Below, piece after piece: positions 22,633 through 31,084 of a DNA stretch of 64,000 nt (position 1 is its first letter; each line of letters starts with the position of its first letter). The position numbers and the translations under genes were made by a program. Location of the stretch: NCBI GenBank assembly GCA_002778195.1, contig PCDI01000003.1:3493913-3557912 (forward strand), given 5' to 3'. The notes beneath the pieces were generated by a model, which saw only the letters and a list, made by a program, of their open reading frames with translations, was not told the DNA's origin and did no database searches. The stretch is from Raffaelea ambrosiae. Taxonomy: Eukaryota > Ascomycota > Sordariomycetes > Ophiostomatales > Ophiostomataceae.

Positions 22633-23658
22633 ATGCACGCCTCCGCCCTCCTTCTGCTCCTCGCCGTCTCTGACGCCACCGTCCGCGCCGCTCCCCTCGC
22701 CGGCTGTGGCAGCGGCAGCAACAGCGCTTGCGTCTCCGTCTCCGCGAACCCCAAGTCCGCCATCCCGTCCGAGGACACCGGTGTCATTGGCATCGGCGTC
22801 TCCGAGAAGCGCGACCCCAAGCTCTCCGTCGGCACCGGCATCAGCATCGGCTCCGCCATCGGCGGTGCCATCGGCAGCGCTGTCAAGGGCGCCCTCGACA
22901 AAAACAAGGACGACAGCAAGACCAAGCGCGGGCTGCTCTCCGGAGACGACGACGGCGACAACTTTGGCTCCGCCATCGGCCAGGCCATCGACAACGAGCT
23001 CGGCGATCGCCTCAACGGCTCCGCCATCGGACAGGCCATCGTCGGGGAGCTCTCGAAGCACCTCAAGCGCGACCCCAAGCTCTCCGTCGGTACCGGCGTC
23101 AGCATCGGCTCCGCTATCGGCGGCGTTCTCGGCAGCGCCGTCAAGGGCGCCCTCGACAAGAACAAGGACGACAGCAAGACCAAGCGCGACCCTCTCTCGC
23201 TGGGCACCGGCGTCGAGATCGGCTCTGCCATCGGCCAGGCCCTCGGCACCGAGATCCACAAGCACCTCAAGCGCGACCCCAAGCTGTCTGTCGGTACTGG
23301 CGTCAGCATCGGCTCTGCTATTGGCCAGGCCATCGGCACGGAGATCAACAAGCACCTCAAGCGCGACCCGAAACTCTCCGTCGGCACCGGCGTCAGCATT
23401 GGCAGCGCCATCGGCGGCGTCCTCGGCAGCGCCATCAAGGGTGCCCTCGACAAGAACAACGACAGCAAGACCAAGCGCGACCCTCTCTCGCTGGGCACCG
23501 GCGTCGAGATCGGCTCTGCCATCGGCCAGGCCCTTGGCACCGAGATCCACAAGCACCTGAAGCGCGACCCCAAGCTGTCGTTCGGCGACGGCGTGGCGAT
23601 CGGCAAGGAGGTCGGCGGCGCCATCGGCAACCTGATCAGCGGCAAGAACAACAACTAA
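22633..23658 (+). CDS. Secreted Kex2-processed repeat protein with glycine-zipper peptides
   Basis: The single exon encodes 341 aa. The start at 22633 is set by CCACCATG and a hydrophobic signal peptide (residues 1 to about 20, MHASALLLLL...). Eight Lys-Arg sites (59-60, 98-99, 145-146, 184-185, 213-214, 243-244, 281-282, 310-311) split the chain into eight peptides: 61-99, 100-146, 147-185, 186-214, 215-244, 245-282, 283-311 and 312-341. Seven begin with Asp-Pro. Most carry GTGVxIGSAIG, in which glycines fall every fourth residue (for example 193, 197, 201, 205). Type A ends GALDKNKDDSKTKR and type B ends EI(H/N)KHLKR. The layout is that of fungal KEP/Ece1/Rep1/RiPP-type precursors matured by Kex2 in the Golgi. 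I recognise no known core peptide and assign no activity. No UstY-type oxidase is nearby. Confidence 0.88.
   Translation: MHASALLLLLAVSDATVRAAPLAGCGSGSNSACVSVSANPKSAIPSEDTGVIGIGVSEKRDPKLSVGTGISIGSAIGGAIGSAVKGALDKNKDDSKTKRGLLSGDDDGDNFGSAIGQAIDNELGDRLNGSAIGQAIVGELSKHLKRDPKLSVGTGVSIGSAIGGVLGSAVKGALDKNKDDSKTKRDPLSLGTGVEIGSAIGQALGTEIHKHLKRDPKLSVGTGVSIGSAIGQAIGTEINKHLKRDPKLSVGTGVSIGSAIGGVLGSAIKGALDKNNDSKTKRDPLSLGTGVEIGSAIGQALGTEIHKHLKRDPKLSFGDGVAIGKEVGGAIGNLISGKNNN
22813..23658 (+). repeat. Tandem coding repeats of about 87-117 bp
   Basis: The DNA encoding residues 61-341 consists of two alternating unit types, with units of about 115 bp (type A) and 87-90 bp (type B). The stretch from 23188 recurs from 23479 over about 100 bp with only a few substitutions, two of them silent. 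This indicates recent intragenic duplication or gene conversion. Confidence 0.85.
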
Positions 23659-24428
23659 AGACGCCCCCGGAATGTCCCTGACTGTGCGAGCCTGCTGGCC
23701 GGAACATGGGAGGAGACCACAACACGGCAGAGACACTGCAGCTGTGCGCCGCGCGCCGGCCAGGAGAAGGGGGACAGGGCCCCTAAGGCGGGAGGGGAGA
23801 AGGAGAGGCTGCAGGCAGTTTCTTACGTTTCTTTCCCCCCTCTTTCCCTCTCAGTGCGCAGGTTGGACTGGTTCTTCTTGGTTCTTTTCCTTTTCCTTTG
23901 TCCCTATTCCCTTTTCCTTGGCTCTCTAGACTAGATTTCCATTTGTCTGTTTTTCTTTTTCATATAGAGCATAGAGGTCCGTGATAGATTTCCTTTCCTA
24001 TAGACTTGTTAGACTTCCTTCACTTTAGAAATACAATCAGTTTGTTGTGGGAGTCTTGGATAGCCATGCATGTCGTCTGTGAAGATGCCTGTAATTGAAC
24101 TTCCTTTTGTGTTTCCTCTAGATGTCTCCTTTCGTTTGCCCTTGGAGGACTTGGATGCTTTATTCAGTATTTCCTTGCTTTGGGAGGTTACTTTGCCTTG
24201 CTGTCGTCAATGACTCGGAGGACATACTGCTCGAGTGTGGAGCCAACGTAGACGCTTGAGTTCCAGTTTTTTGTTGCTCCGTGAATACACATTCCACCGC
24301 TTACCAAATCCATTTCACTGTCTGCGTACACAGGCGGCGCGGGCTCTCTTATATGATTATCTATATGATTATCTGCACTTGACGTCAATGCCAGAAACAT
24401 TCGACTGTCTTCTATCGTGTCTAGCCTT
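23659..24428. other. Convergent 3' flanks of the repeat-protein and GMP synthase genes
   Basis: No gene is visible. The T/C-rich sequence at 23825-24010 is probably the 3' UTR of the repeat-protein gene. The two genes end head-on, about 770 bp apart. Confidence 0.6.
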
Positions 24429-26057
24429 CTACTCCAACTCGATTGTGCCGGGAGGCTTGGACGACAGATCATATGTCACGCGAGACACGCCGTCCACCTC
24501 GTTGACAATGCGACGGGCAATCTCCTTGAGGAGACCAAACTTGAACTCATACGGCTCGGCGCTCATGAAATCGCTCGTGGTAACAGCACGGAGAATAATG
24601 ATATAGCCGTAGACACGAGTGTCTCCCATTACGCCAACAGCCCTGTTTGTGTCGAGGCCAGCGTAGGCTTGAGACATCTCGTTGTAGATTCCAGCCTCTT
24701 TGATCATCGAAATAAAGATATGATCAGCCTTGCGCGCAATCTCAGCCCGCTCGGGTGTTACTTCGCCAAGGACGCGGACGCCGATGCCCGGTCCTGGGAA
24801 GGGGTGGCGCATGATGAGATCCTCGTGAACTTGTAAGCGGCGGCCAAGAGCACGAACTTCGTCCTTGAACAGCTCTCTGAAAGGCTCCAAAAGCCTCAAG
24901 CCTTGGCCGTCCATCATACGCTTGGGCAATCCGCCAACGTTATGATGGGACTTGATTGTGGCTGAAGGGCCTTTGAAACTGAGAGACTCGATGACATCGG
25001 GGTATAGTGTTCCCTGAAGGAACCACTTGATCTTTCCAGCGTCGGTGTTCTCTGCCTTCTTCTCAATAGCAATCGCCTCTTTCTCGAATAGATCAATAAA
25101 CGTTTCCCCAATGATCTTGCGTTTCTTTTCGGGTTCGGTAACACCCTTGAGACGGCCGAGGAAAAGGTCGACACCATCGACAACAGTAAGGTTGATACCG
25201 AGATGTTTCTGGAGCGTCTCCTTGACTTCAGTGCATTCATTGAGACGCATCAATCCGTTGTCTATCAAGACAGCATGGAAACGGTTGCCAATAGCTTCCT
25301 TCATAAGCCTAGCAGCCACAGTACTGTCGACACCTCCGGAGACAGCACCAATAACCTGGTCTGTCTCGCCAACGAGATGGCGAATACGCGCGATTTCCTG
25401 CTCGATGAAGTCGCTCATTACCCAGTTGGGTCTCGCTCCGCAGATGTCGACGCTGAAGTTACGTAGAAGCTCGGTGCCACGCGGGGTGTGCTCCAACTCG
25501 GGGTGGAACTGAACGCCAAAGTATGGCTTCGTCTCGTGAGCAATACCCGCGTACTCAGAGTTCTTTGTGCTGGCAATAACAGTGAATCCCTCGGGAAGAC
25601 GAACAAGCTTATCAAAGTGGCTCATATAAGCATGCATAACGTCACCCAGACCAGCAAACAGTCGATCTACACCCGCCCCGACTTTGCGGATCGTAACATC
25701 AGCGTGGCCGTATTCTCTCGCTTCCCCGCGGGCAACGTTTGCGGAGTTGATTTGCCAAGCGATTTCCTGGCAACCATAGCAGATACCGAGAATCGGGACA
25801 CCGAAGTCAAAGATCGTAGGGTCAACGTGGGGTGAGCCCTCGTCGTAGACAGACGAAGGGCCTCCGGACAGAACGATACCCTTGGGCTTCCAGGTCAGTT
25901 CCGAGAGCTTCGTGGTGCAAGGGAGCATCTCAGCATAGATGCTGGAAGCTCGCAGACGCCGCAAGATAAGGTGGCTGGTTTGGCTGCCGAAATCTAACAC
26001 CAGAATTGTGTCAAAGTTGTTATGAGGCGCATCGGCCTCGATGCCCGTCGTTGCCAT
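24429..26057 (-). CDS. gua1: GMP synthase (glutamine-hydrolysing)
   Basis: This enzyme converts XMP, glutamine and ATP to GMP in the last step of guanine nucleotide synthesis in the cytosol. It is a single exon of 542 aa starting at MATTGIEADAP (26057); the frame runs 22 codons further upstream, but that start lacks support. The N-terminal class I glutaminase has LDFGSQTSHLILRRL, the nucleophile Cys in LGICYGCQE (about 92) and the His/Glu of FGVQFHPELEHT. The ATP-pyrophosphatase P-loop is SGGVDST (about 242). The C-terminal dimerisation domain ends DLSSKPPGTIELE, the conserved family terminus. Length matches yeast Gua1 (525 aa). It shares a divergent promoter with PRP40. Confidence 0.97.
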   Translation of the reverse strand: MATTGIEADAPHNNFDTILVLDFGSQTSHLILRRLRASSIYAEMLPCTTKLSELTWKPKGIVLSGGPSSVYDEGSPHVDPTIFDFGVPILGICYGCQEIAWQINSANVARGEAREYGHADVTIRKVGAGVDRLFAGLGDVMHAYMSHFDKLVRLPEGFTVIASTKNSEYAGIAHETKPYFGVQFHPELEHTPRGTELLRNFSVDICGARPNWVMSDFIEQEIARIRHLVGETDQVIGAVSGGVDSTVAARLMKEAIGNRFHAVLIDNGLMRLNECTEVKETLQKHLGINLTVVDGVDLFLGRLKGVTEPEKKRKIIGETFIDLFEKEAIAIEKKAENTDAGKIKWFLQGTLYPDVIESLSFKGPSATIKSHHNVGGLPKRMMDGQGLRLLEPFRELFKDEVRALGRRLQVHEDLIMRHPFPGPGIGVRVLGEVTPERAEIARKADHIFISMIKEAGIYNEMSQAYAGLDTNRAVGVMGDTRVYGYIIILRAVTTSDFMSAEPYEFKFGLLKEIARRIVNEVDGVSRVTYDLSSKPPGTIELE

Positions 26058-26626
26058 CGCGACTTGCTTCGCTGGCCTCTGTTGAACGATAATATGCTTG
26101 GAACCGTGTGTGTAATGTCCCAAAAATGATCTCGCACCAACTTAGGTGGTTGAAAATTTATCTACTTATATTTCTGCTCTCACGTGACTCATGTCTCGAA
26201 TTAGTTTTCGTGATGGGTTTTTTTGGTTAGGGATCCGTGGTGACGATTTTTTTTCGGAGTTAAGGTGATTGAACTTTGAATAAAGGTCGTCTTCTTTGTA
26301 TGGGGATTATCACGTGACAATGCCAGATGGATTTCGGGGCCACTCAGGCTAAAAAAAAGTGAGCTCGCTTTCGCGATCGGGTGTTAAGGCTAAAAAAAAA
26401 ACAAGAAAGCCTTCTCCTTCCTATTTTTTTGGGGACGCACACACGCATCACTGCCGGTTGTGTATGTCGCATTTTACACCAACGGCCATCCCCTTTCTAC
26501 GTGTCTTTGACTTTTTGTATTTATTCTCCTCTTTTGCCTTCCTTGTTTGTTTTGATTTACCTTTAATCAGCATTTCCAACGCGAGACCGCGACAAAATCA
26601 ACAAAGCCTTGTTTGAGGCCAAGACA
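26058..26626. promoter_or_regulatory. Divergent promoter with two TCACGTGAC sites
   Basis: The 569-bp interval between the GMP synthase and PRP40 starts contains TCACGTGAC twice, with CACGTG cores at 26181-26186 and 26311-26316. The complement, GTCACGTGA, fits the RTCACRTGA consensus of Cbf1-type bHLH factors. The two cores are 130 bp apart and both are closer to the GMP synthase gene. A-runs and a T-rich stretch lie near 26380-26570. Confidence 0.5.
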
Positions 26627-29600
26627 ATGAACGTCGTCAACGGCCGCGCGGGGCCCGATGCAGCTGCCGGGAATCCGCCTCCAGCAGCAGCAGCCGCAGC
26701 AGGAGGCGCCTGGCAGGAGTACCGCAGCCCCGACGGGCGCGTCTACTACTACAATGCGGCAACCAAGGCCACGCAATGGACCAAGCCGGAGGAGATGATG
26801 ACGCCAGTAGAGGTGAGCCCCCAGTTTGTCCTCAGTTTACCAGGAGAGACCCGTCCTCACATGCTAACCTCAAACAGCGTGCTCTCCAAAACCAGCCGTG
26901 GAAGGAATATACGGCCGAAGGTGGGCGCAAGTACTGGCACAACACTGAGACTAAGCAGAGTTCGTGGGAGATGCCCGAGGTCTACAAGCAGGCGCTGGGA
27001 CTTGGACCATCGACGCCGACGACGCCGGGGTAAGTGATACACGCCGGATCTTTACATGTCTCTACGCGTTTACGTGTATTGACGCGTTCTCGCGGCATAT
27101 TGCTAACTGTTCAGCCCCATCAACATCCCTACAGGACCAGCTGCCGACAAGCACAACGCCGAGGCCTACGAGAGCAATCAGCACGACTACAGACAGCGCG
27201 ACTACCGGCGGGATGACTACCAGCGTGATTACCACCGCGACTCGATCCCCGAGAATCGCCAGCTCACATTTGGGGACCAGCAGAATGGCGGTGGTGGCCC
27301 GACCGCTCTCGTCCCGACCGGTAGCGAAGTGCCCGAGTATGCCAATTCGGAGGAGGCCGAGGCCGCGTTTGTCAAGCTGCTGAAGCGCAGCGGGGTGCAG
27401 CCCGACTGGACGTGGGAGCAGACGCTGCGGGCGATTGTGCGCGATCCGCAGTACCGGGCGATCCGGGACCCGCGCGACCGCAAGGCCGCGTTCGAGAAGT
27501 ACTGCCACGACGTGATCACGCACGACAAGGAGCGGGCCAAGGAGAGGCTGGCCAAGCTGCGCGCTGACTTTGCCACCATGCTCAAGAGCCACCCGGAGAT
27601 CAAGCACTACACGCGCTGGCGCACGGCGCGGCCCATCATCGAGGGCGAGACCATCTTCCGCTCGACCAATAGTGAGGATGAGCGTCGCCAGCTGTTTGCC
27701 GACTACGTGGCCGACCTGAAAAAGGCTCACCGCGAGCACCAGGCCGCCACGCGCAAGAGCGCCATGGACGGGCTCATCGAGCTGCTGCCCCAGCTCAACC
27801 TCGAGCCGTACACGCGCTGGGCCGAGGCACGGCCGCTCATCGAAGCCACGCCGCCCTTCCAGTCGGACGAAAAGTACCGCGCCCTCTCCAAGTTTGATAT
27901 TTTGACCGTATTCCAAAACCACATGAAATCGCTCGAACGCACCTTCAACGACGCGCGCCAGCAGGAAAAGACCCGCAAGTTCCGCCGCGAGCGCAAGAAC
28001 CGCGAAACTTTTGCCAGCCTGCTTGGCGAGCTTAGGCGCGACGGCAAGATCAAGGCTGGCAGCAAGTGGTCGCAGATCTTCGGCCTGCTCGAGCACGACG
28101 ACCGCTACCGCGCCATGGCCGGCCAGAGCGGCTCCACGCCCCAGGAGATGTTCTGGGATCTGGTCGAGGAGGAGCAGCGGGCTCTGCGCGGCACCCGCAA
28201 CGACGTGGAAGATGTGATTGATGTAGGTTCCCCTCTCCCCCCCCAGGCAGTCCATCTTCTAGCTACTTTTCTGATACCGAACTCTAACACCCCTCCCAGG
28301 ACAAACATTTTGAAATCACGCCTAAAACTACGTTCGAAAGCTTCCTTGCAGTTATGAAAGACGATCGCCGTACTGCTAACATTGACCGAGAAGTTTTGAT
28401 GATTATTTTCGAGCGTGTGAGTACTCTAGTGCGCAACCATGTTGATTTGATCCGCGTACTGACTGTGCCCCCCCCCCCCCNCATCCAGTTGCAAGAAAAG
28501 AAAAAGGAAAAGCGGTCCGACGAAGACCACCGCATCGAACGACACCAACGTCGCGTTATGGATGAATATCGCGCGTACCTCAAGCGGATGGAACCGCCGC
28601 TCACTGCTAGCGACATATATGAGAAGGTGAAGCCCCGTCTCTTAAAGAGTGCCGAATACCAGGCTGTTACGTCGGAAGATGCCCGGCAAATGGCTTTTGA
28701 CAAGTACATCCGCCGCCTCCGCGACCGCGAAGAAGAGGCCGCCGACCGCGACCGCGACCGTGGGAAACGCCGCGACCGCGCAGATGACCAGCGATCAATT
28801 GCTGGGCGTGACCGGGAGCGGGAGCGCGATCGTGATCGCGATCGAGAACGGGACAGAGACCGAGACCGAGAACGGGACAGAGATCGCGACCGCGATCGAG
28901 ACCGTGACCGTGGAGATCGGTCGGAAAGAGGTGAGCTCCGGTCTCATCGCCATGGTGCGGGTGCCACACGTTCGGGCAGATCACGGTCACCCATCGAGAC
29001 AGACATGTACGAGGCCGATCGTCGCCGGGCCACCGCCGAACGCGAACGCAACCACCGGAAGGCGAGCATCGCTGAAAGCCTAGACCGGTACGATCGACGC
29101 TCCATCGAGCCGCGGGAGAGAGATCGGGATCGGGATCGAGACCGGCTTCGGGACCGTGATCGGGATCGGGATCGGGACATCCGTGACCGAGACCGAGACA
29201 GGGAACGCATCCGCGACCGAGACCGTGACCGTGACCGAGATCGCTACCGCGGTGAAGAGAGCAGCCACTATGACCGCGAGCGTCGCGACCGCGAGGAAGA
29301 GCGCGAGCGGCAGTACCGCCGGCGTCTCGCCGAGCAGCAGTCGGCGTCATCGGGAGTAATACCGCTGTCGTCATCGTCATCCCATCGGCCTACGTCGTCG
29401 TCTCGCCCTCACCCAACGACCGAACGCCAGCCGGAACTCAACTACGGCGACGAGAAACCGCCCTCGGTGCGTCGCCGGCGTGAGGACGACGATGCCGACC
29501 GGCGTGATTCGCGGGACTCCAAGGTAAGCTACCCATCTATTTTTTGTTTTTTTTTGTTGGCTGTCTTTTCTCTCTCGCCACCCCTACTTAGTTCTTCTTG

Positions 29601-29882
29601 CTTTTCTGTTTTTCTCATGCTAACTCCAAACAGAGACTCCGACGAGACTCACAAGGCGAGCGGACGCCGACGGAAGGACGGCGCAGCAAGGAGCCGACGG
29701 CGCCTGCTACTGCTGCTTCTACGACATCGTCCACATCGACGACGAAGCCAGCTGCTGCAAAGACAGACGCCCCTGCAAAGGCGGAAGTCTCTTCAAAGAC
29801 TGCAGCACCAGCCGGGGCCGCTGCCCAGGAAGACGCAGGTATGCACAGCGGCAGCGAGGAGGGTGAGATTGAGGAAGACTAA
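26627..29882 (+). CDS. prp40: PRP40-type U1 snRNP splicing factor (WW and FF domains)
   Basis: Prp40 bridges the 5' splice site and branch point early in spliceosome assembly. Six exons, 26627-26812, 26878-27029, 27115-28222, 28300-28416, 28489-29523 and 29634-29882, give 948 aa. WW1 (about 25-58, WQEYRSPDGRVYYYN...W) and WW2 (about 66-98, PWKEYTAEGGRKYWHN...W) are separated by the first intron. FF domains fill about 190-600, with the expected repeating hydrophobic/charged helices. A long Arg-Asp/Arg-Glu tract covers about 602-790, and the tail is Ala/Thr/Lys-rich, ending EEGEIEED. Yeast Prp40 is 583 aa and lacks this tail. The ATG at 26627 is chosen because the upstream frame has no ATG. The single N of the window (28481) is in intron 4, after a C-run. 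Confidence 0.95.
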
Positions 29883-31084
29883 AAGCAAGAACCACCCCCA
29901 AAACAAGGGGGACGAAAACGGTGAGAGAAAGTAGGAGAGCTGTTTGCATACTCGCCCTCCCTTTTTTTCAGTACGTTCTGGAAGTCTCTCTTCTATTTTC
30001 CCTTCCTCTTTTGTTTTATGGTCCCTCCGCTTTCCCTTTTCGCTTGCGTCTGTTTCGGCTTCTTCGTTTTGTTCTTCTTTTTTCTATCCGTTTCATTTCG
30101 CATCTATCATATTTTTGCCGTCACCCTGCTTGTTAGTGTCCATGGTGGAGGAGCAGCGACAAGAGAGACACTCATTTGCATTTGGGCTTTTTAACCGTTG
30201 GGGGCCTACGCAAAAGAAGGATGGCTTTTGGGAAGGAACGTTCCAAGGTAACTACCATCCCTCACAGCCAAACCCTCCCCTTTTTTAACAACTAATTTTT
30301 GTTAAGGCCAGTCAAGTAGTGTTTGTTAGGATTGTAGTTCATAAAATTAAAGATTGAAAAAGAACATCTAAGCAGGGGTGATATCAGCGGACTCAATACT
30401 CTATATTTGGCAACAGAACAAAGACACGACGGTGTTGCGGGGTTAGTCATTACAACCCCGGCCGCCGTGAATGCAACAGATTGTCCGTGACAGACAGAAC
30501 TCTTTACGGCCGCAACATCAACAGGCAGGCCGGAGTTGAAAGAGACGGTAATGAAGCTGTTGTTGGCAGTCCATTCACAACTGGTGCCCGGATAAACCTT
30601 AAAGCGTGCGCTCCAGACCGCCCATCGTGGCTGCCCGTCCGCTCCACCTATCAGTTGCCGGTAAATCAGGCTTACCCTGCTGAGACTTCCCACTGCGGCA
30701 TGCTGCCCCGCATAACCGCCCTAGCGCGCCTGCCCTTTTTTTGTTCTTTGAAACCACAGAAAATTTTTTGGCCTTTTGGGCACTTTTTGGGCATTGCCTC
30801 ATATTTTTTTATTATTATCGCCGTTGTCCTCTCGATCTTCCCCTCCCTTCTGCTTTTCTGTTTTTTTTCCTTTACTCTGTTCCTTCTTTGCTTTCTTCAC
30901 CGTCCTTTCCCCTCGCCCTTCTTTCTTTCGACATTTCTCTCCAGCCTGCTTTTGTGACGTCCGGCCCCGCACTCTGTTATTGTTTTCGCATTGTCACAAG
31001 AAGGCGTCACATTCCTGTCTTTGAAGCCATATCAACCCCACCAAGAGGAGACTTCGCGTCGACCACGACACGACAACAGCCAAG
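29883..31084. other. Intergenic between PRP40 and RLI1
   Basis: The left part is the T/C-rich 3' flank of PRP40 and the right part the pyrimidine-rich promoter and leader of RLI1. A minus-strand frame at 30292-30693 has protein-like composition with several Cys, but no ATG at its head and no match I can name. Confidence 0.5.

Noticed and set aside
22633..23658. Reading the repeat protein as a dikaritin (UstA-type) RiPP
   Set aside because: The KR-bounded layout fits, but there is no UstY/DUF3328 oxidase, tyrosinase or other tailoring gene in the window. The peptides also lack the Tyr/Phe-containing cores seen in ustiloxin-type precursors.
22437..23736. Two long minus-strand frames (405 and 370 codons) opposite the Kex2-repeat gene
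   Set aside because: They mirror the repeats and have no signal peptide or domain. The + frame has a signal peptide, a good start context and ordered KR sites.
30292..30693. Minus-strand frame with Cys-containing, secreted-protein-like sequence
   Set aside because: The head of the frame is GTG rather than ATG, no signal peptide is visible and I know no match. It is left as a possible relic only.
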